Source: Gaeumannomyces sp. JS-464
Taxonomy: Eukaryota; Ascomycota; Sordariomycetes; Magnaporthales; Magnaporthaceae
Direction of reading: 5' to 3'
NCBI GenBank assembly: GCA_002197995.1
Contig: NGZR01000002.1
Location: 3,844,001 to 3,908,000, forward strand
Length of the DNA stretch: 64,000 nt
The notes under the pieces are model-generated. The model saw only the letters and a program-made list of their open reading frames with translations. It had not been told where the DNA came from and ran no database searches. Position numbers and translations under genes: made by a program. Positions 45,112 to 56,878 of the stretch are shown piece by piece. Position 1 is the stretch's first letter, and every line of letters starts with the position of its first letter.

Positions 45112-48100
45112 CTAATTAATACCTTTAAATTTAACGGTTTTCTTTTTTATTGGTGGAATAAGGCCAATATTTTTAATAAACCAATTAAATTTATTAGTAT
45201 TAACAGCCTTTGTTAAGGCATCCGCAAGCTAATCCAAATCGTTTATATGCACTATTTTGCATTTATTTTCTGCAATACACTCACGTATAAAATGAAAAGC
45301 AATATGTATATGCTTTGCTTTTTCGTAGTAATTATTATTTAACGATAAATCCTTTGCGGAAATATTATGCGTTAAAATAATAAGGCATTTAATGCTTTTA
45401 ATTAAATTAATATTATTTAAAATATTATTTAAATAATTAAAAACATTATTAATATAAATAGCCTCTTTTGCGGCTTTATTTAAAGCCATATATTCGGCTT
45501 TCGTGGAAAACGTAGCAACGGTTTTTTGCTTTTTAATACCCTAATTAATAGGATTATTACCTATTAAGGTAATAAAAGCTTCCGTGCTTTTACGGTCGTC
45601 CAGGTTATTTGCTTAATCCGAATCGGAATATATTTTAATAATTGCATTATTAATATTATTATTAATATTAAAATTGCAATTATAAAATAAGCAATAATCC
45701 GGATATGCAGTTAAATATTGCCAAACTTTATTTCAAGCCGTAAAATGACTTTTATTAGGATTTTGCATATAACGGCTTAATATTATAACCGAATATGCAA
45801 TATCGGGGCGCGTTTTTAACGCTAAATATAATAAACCCCCAATTTGGCTTTGGAAATTTTTTATTTCCGATTTCGATGCTTGTAAAGTGCTTTTCCTTAA
45901 CTTTTGGCCGGGTATAAAAGGTGTATTTACCTTAGGATATTTCCTGCCAAATTTATTTAATAAAGCCGTGGTATATTTAATTTGGCTAATATAAACCGTT
46001 TTATTTTTCCGGTTTATATTAATTTCATTACCCAAAAAGGTATATAATTCCCCTATTAATATTAATTGTAAATCTTTCGAAATATTATTAAAAATTTCTT
46101 TAATAATATCCGTTTTAGGTCCCGTGGCTAATATATCGTCCACGTGGCACGCTAAAATAATAAGATATTTAGGGTGTATAAAAACGGCTTCATCGTATGG
46201 AAACATAATAAACCATATTTTAATAATATAGTTTTTAAATGGTTATACCATAAACGCGGGGATTGTTTTAACCCATATAGCGCTTTATTTAATTTGCAAA
46301 TATAATTATTATTAACCGGCTTACCTTCCGTATTAATATTATTATAATTTGCAAATCCAGTTGGTTGGACCGTATATATATCCGTATCGATATTTGCATG
46401 CACGAACGCATTTTTAACGTCGTATTGCAATATTTCCCATCCGTTATTTACGGCTAATATAATAATTAACCTGTAAATTTTAAAGCGGCAGGTGGTAGAA
46501 AATGTTTCCAAATAATTTAATCCGAAAATTTGGTTAAACCTTTATATAACCCATCGGGCTTTATAACGTATAATATTACCGATTTTATCGGTTTTTAAAG
46601 TATATACCTAACACCGCTATATATTAATTTTATTATTAATATTATTAGGTACTTTAATTATATCCCAAGTGCTTTGGGAAATTAAAGTATTAATTTCTTT
46701 TCCATTGCTTTTAACCAATGCTCCTTTTCGGGAGATTTTATGGCTTGCATATATGTATTAGGTATATTTATTATACCAAATACCGTATTAACTTTATTAG
46801 TTAATAATATTATTTCGTTATCCCTTTCGAATATATAATTTATATATTCGGGTGTATCGAAATCTTTATATTTTTTAAAATCCGCATAATATTTATGCGA
46901 TTTTATTGGAATTAATATTTCAAATTGGAAGAATTTGTTATATTAGGTATTTTAACGCTTTTATTATTTTGCGGTAAAATTTCGGTGCATTTATTATTTA
47001 ATAAGCGTTTTTTAATGCCGTTTTGGTTACTAGTTTTAATAGATATTTCGCTATTAACAATGTTATTCGTATTAATATTTTTATTAATATCCGTAATATT
47101 GTTATTACTAATACCGTTATTAATATTATTAATAATATTACTTTCGATATTATTACCGCTGGGGTTATTTTCTCCTAATAATATATTTCCCAGTTATGAG
47201 GAATTTCTTCCTTTTATATTCGCAAAAATATATTTTCGAAGATTTTAACGTCCCGTGACCATATAGACTTTTTCGAGGTTAAATCCATATTTTATATATG
47301 TAAGCCTCGTTACCAAAGCCTATTAAAATGCCTTTTAAACCTCGTTTATCGAGCTTTTTCTTTGGGGCGTTGTTTTTATAAAAACATAACGAACCAAAGG
47401 CATATTAAATTAGATATATTAGGTTTATATCCATTTTTTGCTTCGAAAGGGGTTATATTTTTAAGGAAAGAATGCGGCGTCCGGTTATATAAATAAACGG
47501 CTGTTTTTAACGCCTCCCCTATAAAAATCGAGGTAAATTAGCATTATAAATCATAGCCCTTACTTTATTTAATAAAGTTAAATTAGCCTTTCGATTAATC
47601 CGTTACTTTTTTTAGTATACGGTGGACTTTTTTGGTGGAATACCTAAAGAATTTAAAAAATTATCAAATTCTTTATTAATATATTCCCCCCCGTTATCGG
47701 TAGCGAATATGTTAATTTTAGCACTTTTATTATTATTTTCGGCTTGTAGCCTAAAAATTTTAAACGCATTTAACGCTTCATTTTTACTTTTTAGTAAAAT
47801 AGCGGTTAAATAACGGGTTTTTTCGTCCATAAAGGTAATAAAATACCTATTTTTATTCCAGGTTTTAGGAGAAATAGGGCCGCAAATATCGCTGGCTATT
47901 TTAGTTAAATATTTAATATATTTAACCCTATTTTCGTTTAATGGCATTTTATGCCTTTGTGCAAGCATTTTAGCTTCCGCACAATATTCGCAATTTTGGA
48001 TATTAAATTTACTTTTATTAGTAATATTTGTATATCCATTTGTGGATTTAATTAAATTATATAAGGCTTTTTTATTTATATGCCCTAATTTTTCGTGTAA

Positions 48101-49878
48101 CGTTTTTAATTCGATTGGGATTTTACCCTTTTTAAATCGTTTGCTTATATTATTAATATTAATATCCAGCTTACCTTTTGGGTTATTAATATTATTAATA
48201 TTATTTGTAATAATATTAACATCCGGCTTACTTACCAGGCTATTAATATTATTATTTATATTATTATTCGGATTTTCCGTATTTAATAATATTTTATCCA
48301 CGTTTAAATTATTAGGGTAAAACCCTTAATAGGTAAATAATATAAATTATTTATTATTTTACCTTTGGAAATAATATTTCCTGTATTATTATCTAGTAAA
48401 ATAATACTAGTAGGGGTGGTTAAAACGGACGTATTTTTCATTTTCGAATGCGAAATTAAATTAACTCCTAATTCCGGCACATAAAGTGCGTTTTTAATGA
48501 GTTTTTTAATTTTCGTATCCAGAAATTGTATTAAAACGTCCCCAACTCCCTGGATTTTAATGCTTTTCGCATCACCCCACGATACTTTTTAGTATTTAAT
48601 AAATTCCTAAAAAAATGTTTATTTCTTATAACTACTAGTAGTGCCGGAATCGGCTATAAAATTATATTTATAATCCGTATTTTCCGTATTTTCCTTAAAT
48701 TTTACCCCATTTAATTTATTTATTAAATCTTTTAAAATTTATTAGTTAAATCCGATAATTCGGAATAAATTTGGGGATTTTTAGGAAAATCGTTATTTGA
48801 AAATAAACATACCTCCTTGATAGTATCGAAATCGATTTCGAAATTGTTATTTTCAATTTCTTCGATTATATCGGAGGTATTTTCGATATTTTCCGTATTT
48901 TTCGATAAATACGATTTATTCGTTTTTCCGGTTTTATTATTTTATAGCTTTTCCTTACTTATTAGTGTTTTTGCTATTAGAATTTTTATTTCCGGTATGC
49001 GAATTTTTATTCGTATTTTTCGAGTTGTTTTTTTCCGGTATTTGCCGCCATTTTCTTAATGGTATAGCAATTATCCGTATTATGCGTGTTATTTTTATGC
49101 AAAATACACCATTTTTCGGATTTTCCGGAAGGTTTTCGATAATTGGCGGTTTTTATAATCGTATTTATTATAATAGGCCTTTTAAATCCGGAATCGTTAT
49201 TTTCGTTATTATTATATCGGCGATTTTCGTCCAATATATTCGAAAATAATTATTCCGTCGTATATGCTTGTAAATCCTGTCGATAAAATGCATATATATT
49301 GGATTTAAATCCATTAAAAATTTATTATCCAATTTTTCCAATATTTAACTATTAATAAAAATAGGGGATATTTCGATATTTTTAATTGCAAATTCGTTAA
49401 TAATAGCACGGGCTTCGTTAATAAATTTATTTAAATTATTTGGGTTACAATTTAAATTAAAAAACCGTTTAAATAATACAAATAAGGAAGAAAAACCTTT
49501 TTTATCGTATAGGTTTTTTAGCAATTTCCACGCTTTTTCCAAGGTGGTAATACCGTTAAATGTATTAAAAGGCCGTTTTCCAGCGTTTTTTTAAGCTGGC
49601 TAACCTTTTAATATTATCGATTTTTACCGATTTAAACGGTAATAAATTTTTATTCGAATTATTGGTATTCGAATTATTTTCGGCATTTTCTTCCTCGTTT
49701 TCGTTATTTTCGGAAAAGTCGTCGGTAATAACCATTGGTTTGTTTATATCGTTATTCGGTATATAATCGATATCGATTTAATATACCCTTCCTCGATTAA
49801 ATAAGCTTCGCATCGAATAGCCCAAATTTGGTAATTCGATTCGTTTTTAAGCTTTTCGCCCTCGTATTTATGCGGCAT
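45112..49878 (-). pseudogene. gag-pol of copia C, nearly full length
   Basis: The start at 49878 gives MPHKYEGEKLKNESNYQIWA, the gag N-terminus. 49542-49345 continues the gag capsid-like region; 49234-49007 has the knuckle CILHKNNTHNTDNC. 48301-47612 carries the integrase HHCC region (HEKLGHINKKAL, CEYCAEAK) and catalytic Asp blocks ASDICGPIS and ATDNGGEY; SNGLIERL follows at about 47590. RT is at 46511-45733 (QYDVKNAFVHANID, KALYGLKQSPRLWY, HVDDILATG), RNase H at 45640-45150 (KHIHIAFHFIRE, LADALTKA). The stop is at 45112-45114. The span is 1,589 codons, a normal copia length. A few stops and about three frame changes break it. The Asn/Ile/Lys-rich coding with AAT/ATT runs is unlike copia A and B. 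Confidence 0.85.
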
Positions 49879-51634
49879 TTTTATATATAAATATATATAT
49901 TTTAAATATATATATAAATATATATTAATTGCTTTATAACCGTAAATTTATTATAATAATATAATAAACCCGGAATTATATAAAGGAATTAAAATGCTTT
50001 TATAAATAAAAAGGGTAATAATAATTTTAAATATATATATATATATAATATTTAAAATATTATTTTATACGTTTAAAACGTATTTTAACTTGGAAAATTC
50101 ACAAGTTTAAAAGTTCTTTTAAAGGAAAAAAACTTATATTAAATCCAGCTTTAAAATAAAAAAACCTATGGTTTTAATTTATTCTTCTTCGATTAAAAAA
50201 TCGTTCCAGTATTCCGAATCGATAATATTGCGGATTTGGAAAAAATCCGTAAAAAATCGACACGAATCTTCTTTTTTTACAATATTTCCAGCGTTATCGA
50301 TATAATAATCGATATTTAACACTGTAATATCGTAAATTTCCTTTTTTTCGTCGGTACGACGTAAAGCGGGAATAATATCGTTAAGGATTTTAAAAGATTA
50401 GAAAAATAGTAGTGGATATTTTTTTTTGTCGGAAAGTTCGTCGACGGTATAAAGGAAATCGTAAAATAAATGAAATAAATCGTTTGTTGGAAGTTCGGTA
50501 TAGCAGCAAAAAGGTAAATCCTCTTTCCGCTAATAGGTAGTGTTTATTGCAAAGATTGCAGTGTTTTTAAGTGCGAATTCGTTGTGGTGGGCCGGAGGGT
50601 TTTTCGCAATAAAGCTTGTTAAAAGAATATTGCAAAAAGAATAATTTAAAAGATTTTCGGTAATTTGGATATCGATAGGGCCGTGCCTATATATCCCAAT
50701 AAGTGAAAAATAGGATTTTTTTGCAAAGAAGAAGTAGGGTTGGTTGTGGTAGTGAGAAATTCCTTAGGAATATAGCGGGAGTAACGAATATTGTAAATAT
50801 CTTGGCCGTCGGAGCGTTTTCCGGTGTTGGGTAATCCAAAATGGAAGTCCCATATATGAAAGTAAAGAGAAAAATAAAAGGAATCGAATGGTGAAATCCG
50901 TGTGTTGATAGGTTAAAGGTTGAAAAGATATTCGGGAAAGTAGTTGATGTGGTTTTTTCTTGTGTAAAACCACGATCTTTCGAAGGGACAAGTGCCTTCT
51001 TATCTTGGCTGGATAGTCCTTGTTTTTCGCTTTCGGAAGCAGGTCGAATCGTCCAAATCGAGTAACTGTTGCTTGCGTTGTCGAATTCTTTGGGTGAATC
51101 TCGAAAAAAAGACTTAATATAAAGTGATGCATATCGACCGTTTCAGCTGTTGTTTCCGCCGTTTCGACTTGTTAGGTTCGTCCGAAAATCGAAAACCACA
51201 AATTGGCGGGGTTTATATGCCGACTGCGGGCTTTCATCCGTAGAAATTTTCGTTTTTCGTTTGATTTTTCGAATCGATTTAAACTTCGTCCGAATAAATC
51301 GATGGTGACCGTTGTGACGTTTTTGCCGGGAGACCTGTTTCTGGACTTAAAAAACGCGGGGAATCGGTGCAGGTGGCCGCATGCGGTTGCCGTTGCGAGG
51401 AAGGATTGAAAAGCGACGAAAATGACGTAAATGCTAAAACTATTAGTTTCTTTCTTTCATATTTTAGGCAAACCTTTATCGATTTGTATAGGGATTTTTG
51501 CGTGGGAATGAGGAGAATCTCCTTTATATAATGCCATATCCCCTTGGCCGTAGGATGGATGGTTCGAAGGGATTTTTCCAAAATATAAGTAAAAAAAATG
51601 TTGTTTTTTTTTTTTTTTTTTTTCTTTAGCAAAC
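49879..51634 (-). other. Long leader of copia C with an extra, unrecognised coding remnant
   Basis: Copia leaders are usually short, yet 1.75 kb separates the primer site from gag. From about 50,760 to 50,185 the minus strand has a mostly open frame with protein-like composition (HYHNQPYFFFAKKSYFSLIG, then NIDYYIDNAGNIVKKEDSC, ending WNDFLIEEE and a stop), with two internal stops. A shifted frame upstream (about 51,000-50,770: YFPEYLFNL, FHFGLPNTGKRSDG) appears to continue it after one base change. I recognise no family. A 20-T run is at 51604-51623. It could be an added element gene or a captured host sequence. Confidence 0.45.
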
Positions 51635-51648
51635 CGGAGTTGCTACCA
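51634..51648 (-). promoter_or_regulatory. Primer-binding site of copia C
   Basis: TGGTAGCAACTCCGG on the minus strand, six bases after the 5' LTR. TGGTAGC resembles sites complementary to the 3' acceptor end of a tRNA, so priming differs from copia A and B. The tRNA was not identified. Confidence 0.5.
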
Positions 51649-51654
51649 TTTTAA

Positions 51655-51910
51655 TGCTAAAGGTGATATAGGGAAAAGGATTGTATTAAAGGCATGCATA
51701 GCATTAGGAATTCCTATAACTAACGCAGGGGAAAAAAGGCCCTTATATAATAAATGTTATATATATACCGCACTTATATATAAATAAGTGCGGGGTAAGC
51801 GTTTCACTTACAAGGTAAGTGAAACACTTACAAGGTAAGTATAAACCTTAAATCACGCCATACGACGTAATTAATAACTTTAATATCTTAATGCATTATA
51901 TGCACTAACA
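51655..51910 (-). repeat. 5' LTR of copia C
   Basis: 256 bp, matching 44041-44300 with a small indel in the ataaataaataaa tract and several transitions. Confidence 0.87.
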
Positions 51911-52705
51911 TTTTTTTCGTATTATCGTTTGTATAATTTATTACTAATACGGATTACGTCGCGAATATAATCCGTAAAAAACTTTAAGCGATTTTGTTTT
52001 ACAAGTTCGTTTTTTACGTTTTTACGCAATCCATTAGAAAAATGCAGTATTAGCGTAACGTCGCTTTAATTAAGCTTAATGCTAATTCGTTAAAAGTTTA
52101 CAGCGTATTTAACCGTAGCTCCTCGTTATTTAAAAGCTAATAAAATTTTTTTTAGCGATTTGGGTTTCGTTAACTATTTTAAACACTTTTTTAACCTTTT
52201 TTCCAAAGGTTTTAAAATTGGCGAAAATAATTTTAATAGCTTTTTAGCTTTTTTTATACTTTTTAAAATAATCGCTTTAAATGGGTTAAAACCACTTTTT
52301 CATTTTGCCGTCCAGTTTGGTAATAGCGTAAGCGATTTTTTATTTCTCGCTTACGAATTGTTATTTGTAAAGTTTAAAATAACTTTTGCATTCGGTAAAA
52401 AACGTTTTAAGCTTACCGTCCTTTTTTTTGTACAAATTAAAAAACGGAAACTTATACGCTCGAACTGCGATAAGTGCGTTAAAAAACACTAATTTCACAG
52501 TAAATTGTTTTATTTCGGCCTGCTTTTTAACGATTTCGTCCGCTATAAGTTTAAAAAGGCTGGCCGTGTTAGTAGCTTTTTTAAAGTCGTATTTAATACC
52601 GTTAAAGGTGAAACCGTGGTTTCCTCCTCCTCGGGCTTTTTACTGCTGTTTGCCATAACTGCATTATCCGTCTTTTAGCGAAATGCTAAACAGGATTAGT
52701 TAAAA
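51911..52705 (-). pseudogene. gag start of the host chromovirus
   Basis: Reverse complement follows 28003-28800 of the intact element (for example the T-run then cgtttgtataatttatta, and the end ttagttaaaatgttac). No open frame of gag length remains in the coding strand. Confidence 0.7.
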
Positions 52706-53056
52706 TGTTACAATTAGGAGGTTTGCTTTTAAAGTAAGGCACCTCGGGGGTGGAATGGATAGTATCGTTAAACTAAAAGATCACGTGATTAAAAGGTATT
52801 TTTAATTGCTTGCCCCAGGGGATGCCTGGGAGCTAACTTAGGTTAACTAATGCCGGAGCCTTAGTTAAAGCTATTTAGGACAAAAAGAAATCCATCCTTT
52901 ATATATACGCGCTTTGTCCTTGGTAAACCTTGGGTTTGTTTTAGATTTGTTGCTTTGCTATAAATTCTTAAAGCCTTTAGATTTATCGCTCTGCTACAGA
53001 TCCACAAAGCCTTTGCTGAGTTACCCGCACGTCACGTGACCCCTGCCGTCACAACA
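52706..53056 (-). repeat. 5' LTR of the host chromovirus, 351 bp, marks the AT/GC boundary
   Basis: Plus-strand ends TGTTACAATTAGGAGG and CGTCACAACA. It shares the gctaacttaggttaactaatgc block with the other chromovirus LTRs but is much less AT-rich (for example cccaggggatgcctgggagc). Damage is thus graded across the boundary within one LTR family. Unique GC-rich DNA starts immediately after. Confidence 0.8.
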
Positions 53057-53739
53057 GTGCGGGGTAAGGCCTTACTGCCGCCCCTCCTTCCTGGCCTCAA
53101 GGGGGCCTGCATACTGGTAGTAACATAGGCGCCTGCCGGTTTCGCTTGGAGCCTGGATGCAGGCGCCTGCCAGTGCGCTTGGAGCCCGGAACCAGACGGG
53201 TTCAGGGGCACAGAGTATGGCACTGTCGCCTTACTCGTGGCAAGTTTACCCGAGTGATGAAACGATGCCAAGCGCTAACTCAGGCTGATCACCTGTGACC
53301 ACCCTGGTACCGCCTGCAGCTCAGGTTGCATCCGCGGCAGCTCAGGGCTGGCACTCAATCCAGATTTGGGGGCAAAAGGTTTTCGGGGTAGAATATTGAG
53401 GCAATCAACCGTACTCTGTCCGGTTTGGCTGGCCAAGGCAGAACGCGATGCATCTGCCTAGGTTCCATCCAAACAGAATGACACCACGAATTTCGTCCTC
53501 ACTGATTGAACTCTTCCCGCCCACCGGCCGGGCCTGCGCATCCGGTGCGTCCGCCTCTTTCTGCATCGCTTCTTGATGATTGGGGTCACAGTCGGGCGCC
53601 CTATTTGATCGAGATCAAGCCCATGCCTTTGGTCGTGACTACTAGACACTGCCGGCCAACCTTTCAACCCGCAAGCACGAGAGAATCTCTGCGGTGAAGA
53701 CTCACGACAGTTGCGCGCGTCGCTCGTTGGACTGCCGCC
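53057..53739. other. Intergenic region upstream of the beta-lactamase-family gene
   Basis: GC-rich, unmutated. Two imperfect copies of a 30-bp block (aggcgcctgcc...gcttggagcc) lie at about 53126-53190. No gene or tRNA recognised; probably promoter and 5' UTR. Confidence 0.5.
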
Positions 53740-55367
53740 ATGTCGCTCTCTGCTCTTGCTCCCACCATTCAGGGGGTCTGCTCCATCTGCGGGTAGCAGG
53801 AGTGTCGATTGGTGTTGCCCACCGCGGCGAGGTCATCTACAAGGACAGCTTTGGCTTCCGCGATGTGGAAGCGCAGGTCCAGGGGGATTCCGACACCATC
53901 TGCTACCTCGGCTCCATGACCAAGGCTTTCACCGCCGAGGCCATTGGCATTCTCGTTGACGAGGGCAAGCTCAAATGGACCACACCCGTCAAGGACATCC
54001 TACCCGAGTTCCGTCCAAACGACGACACCATCTACAACAAGTCGACAATGGTAGACCTCCTCAGCCATCGGACCGGCCTCGAGCGTGCCGATTCGTTCTG
54101 GGCACAGTCGCACAACATACTACTCGTGCGATCAGGCCATGCCGACCATCAACCAGCTCCGCGCCGTCACCCCGTTCCGCGCCGAGTACCGCTACAACAA
54201 CTGGGGCTATGGCGTCGCCGGCCGTGTCATCGAGAAGCTCTCTGGCATGAGCTATTCCGACTTTCTCTCCAAAAAAGATCTTCGGGCCACTAGGCATGAC
54301 GCGTACCTTCAACAACGATTCCGAGTGTCACGGCATCGACAATGACTTTTGACGATGCCAGCCCCTGCCCCGTGCCACGACCTCGCATGGCCGAGGGCAC
54401 GCTGATGAACCCAGCGGGCGGCATTCAAAGCACCATCAATGACCTCCCGAAGCACTACATCGTGCTGGCCAAGTCGGCCAACGACCTGTTCGCGTCCGGC
54501 AACACCTCGACGCCCGATTCGCCCCTGAAGCAGCTTTCCCAGCTCCTCAGCGGCCAGACTCGCACCGCCCGGACGCTGAGGGAGCAGAGTTATGCCATGG
54601 ACTGGGCCCGCGTGCAGCTTCCCGGCAGGCTTTGTGACACGTCTCGGAACCAGGCGGCGATGGCGCCTTTCCCAACCATCGGCAACCCGGACACATCCCG
54701 CCTGGTCCTCTACCACCACGGTATGCTTGTCGGCTTCAACAATGCCGTCTACATACTCCCCGAGACCGAGACGGTGGTCGTGCTGCTGTCCAATGCCGCT
54801 GCAATCAGCGACGGGCCCGACTGGATCGGCCACCTCATCATCCAAACCCTCTTCGAGGATACCGAGAAGCTCGACTACCCCAAGCTGGCCCGCCAGTCGA
54901 TTCTCTTCGGCTTGAGCAGCTACGACCGGACCCAGGGCGAACTCAAGGACGAGCTGGCGAACCTGACTCTTACCTCATCGGCGCCGCTCGACGACTATGT
55001 GGGCAAGTACTACAACAAGGCCAAGACCTTCTTTATCCATGTAACCAAGACCGAGGAGGAGCTGTGGATGAACATGCAGGGCAACAGAGTAGAGAAATAC
55101 CGGCTCAACCACCACAACGCCGACGAGTTCAGCTGGCACATGCCGCGAAACGAGCAGGTGCGGCGCGGGAGGAACCCCATCGTGTACAAGGACTATTGGA
55201 AGGTCAAGTTTGGCCGCGGGGACGCCACTACGGATGGCGAGAAGGGCCGGTTCTTACGCAGCTTTCGGGTCATCGAGCCAGACCTCCCGGGCGAGGGCAT
55301 GGAGCTGACCAGGGAGGAGGATCAGGATGCCGCCTCCCTGGCGCTCGACAGCCACGTTGAGCTCTAA
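53740..55367 (+). CDS. Serine beta-lactamase-family hydrolase (frame breaks present)
   Basis: The family uses an active-site Ser for hydrolysis or acyl transfer on amides and esters; the substrate here is unknown. Start chosen at 53740 (gccgccATG). Motifs in order: VSIGVAHRGEVIYKDSFGF (N-terminal strands), SxxK as GSMTK at about 53913, LLSHRTGL, YxN as YRYNNWGYGVAG at about 54190, KIFGPLGMTRTF, and the third active-site box as HHGMLVGF near 54715. From about 54960 a C-terminal all-beta domain follows (DDYVGKYYN). Length about 540 residues is normal. The frame changes four times (about 53790, 54113, 54268, 54339), each explained by one base, the last two by an extra A in a six-A run and an extra T in a four-T run. 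No signal peptide is evident. It could be a pseudogene, but the lack of other damage suggests base-calling errors. Confidence 0.8.
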
Positions 55368-56878
55368 ATATGGGGAGGCGGCTTGGCTGTGCCCGGCCAT
55401 TGGGCTTAGCCCAGAATCTGCCACCCCCTTTTGTTTTCTGTCACCCTTGATCTCGCCGTGAGTCTCTCATCTAGCCACAAGGCTCCTGCAGCCCGCTACC
55501 CCGACGCTGCGCCAAAGGAGGCCCGACCATGGTTCCTCGTCGGCTCGGGTGTTTCCTCCACCAGTTCTTCTCTTCTTCGAGTCCTATAGATATACGCACA
55601 CACTACAATATTGGCTGGACGGAGAGACATGGGTGATGCCGTCTTGGTCCCCTTTCGCCTTTTTCTCCACGTTCCACTTCTTTCGTAATTGCGTGGGGCG
55701 CTAGCATTTTAAATAAAGGTATCTACGTGCCTCCCGCACCTTCCGGAGGCCCGGGCCGGCAGTGCGGCCGGCTACGATAACAAACGAAGTGGTAATAACG
55801 AACGGGGTTGACAACAACGAAAGGGAAAACACTGTCACAAACGGAAATTTAAACAATACAAGGTCGGTTATAATGGTCAACGGAGGTGACAGTGACCAAT
55901 AAAAGTGGCAGTGAAGAGCAGGATACAAGATGGCCGGCTGTACATAAAAATTAAAACCTCGCATAATATCGGCCCTGATACGATCGAGGACATCGTTGTC
56001 CGCCTAAAAAGTGGCAGTACATAACGTTAAACAACCCCCTTTTTCCCCCCTAGGTAGAGGTATGCATTCAAGCATTGCGGCGGAAACGCGGCTACGGAGA
56101 AATTCGGTTCGCCAAGCCCGCCTCGCCTCAGTGAAACACATGAACTGCCAGGCGGGCGAACGGGAACTGGGACCTCCCAAATACCCGGCGACGCCGCTTT
56201 CGAGATAGTCAAGGGAGCGGCGATCTGCGGGTTCCGCAAATTGCGGCGTGCCGAAATAACATATACACACATCCTTTTTTTTTTCTTTTCTTTTTTTTTT
56301 TTTCTCCCTGACCCATATGACCATCAGGTTATCAATTACAATACAGGTAAACACCGGCTGCTCTCCAGTCCGAGCCATACGTGCAGCCTCTCATGGACAT
56401 CCGGCCCGGAACACGCGGCCGAGATGCCAACAGCAGGGTACCTCGGCTGACGGATTCCCTCCTCGCACGTCGTTGGGCGATGCAGCCGCGGCAAGCGGGA
56501 GCCGCGGAGCCTCGTCCTTGTCTTGCCTCCTCCCTTGTCCACAAGAACAAAAAAGGGACGAGGCTAAAGCTTCCCACACCCCCATCCCTGTCCCCGGAGA
56601 AAGAGAGCTGCTGCTACGTGGCATGCCGCTTCTCGCCAAGCACCCCTCGGGAGGTCCGTCGGAGGCACTGCTTGCGAGCCCCCCCAAAACCTCCATACCG
56701 AATCCTACCTCCCCCAAAACAGAAAGAGAAACGATGGAGGAAAATCTAGTTCTGTCTGGCCCCGCACTTTCCCCAAATCCACCTGAGCGTTCTCCTCATT
56801 TCCCCCCCCCCCCCCCCCCCCCCCCCCTTCTCCTTGCGCTCCTCCTTTACCACCTTCACGTGCATCGCACACATTAAG
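55368..56878. other. Intergenic region between converging genes
   Basis: Contains the 3' ends of the flanking genes. 55700-56030 is AT-richer than its surroundings with internal repeats of aagtggcagt and may be an old insertion; no family recognised. CT-rich runs at 56270-56306. Open frames here lack recognisable domains. Confidence 0.5.
56802..56827. repeat. Homopolymer of 26 C
   Basis: Uninterrupted run of 26 C just downstream of the GFA gene stop. The length is likely to vary or to be misread. Confidence 0.9.

Larger units (their letters stand above)
44041..51910 (-). mobile_element. Copia retrotransposon family C, 7.9 kb, AT-rich, with long open frames
   Basis: LTRs at 44041-44300 (260 bp) and 51655-51910 (256 bp) start TGTTAG and end TTTAGCA on the minus strand and differ at about a dozen sites. 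It is inserted in gag of the host chromovirus: the T-run of the target (tttttttt near 44022-44029) reappears at 51911-51917, so the duplication is probably in that homopolymer, though the exact end at 44030-44040 is unclear. Coding is far better preserved than in copia A and B. Confidence 0.88.
21414..53056 (-). mobile_element. Minus-strand chromovirus broken into three parts by nested insertions
   Basis: Pieces at 21414-23538, 41836-44040 and 51911-53056 join in order as one minus-strand gypsy: integrase, RT, protease/gag, gag start and 5' LTR. Each junction matches continuous sequence of the intact plus-strand relative (for example 34270-34400 across the copia B site, and 28750-28830 across the copia C site). 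Its 3' end and 3' LTR are missing beyond pogo copy D. Confidence 0.82.

Noticed and set aside
53126..53190. Duplicated GGCGCCTGCC block as transposon ends
   Set aside because: Direct rather than inverted, imperfect and without target duplication; probably a local duplication.
56130..56240. Possible tRNA or SINE (GGTTCCG-like box)
   Set aside because: No matching A box or cloverleaf could be built by eye.
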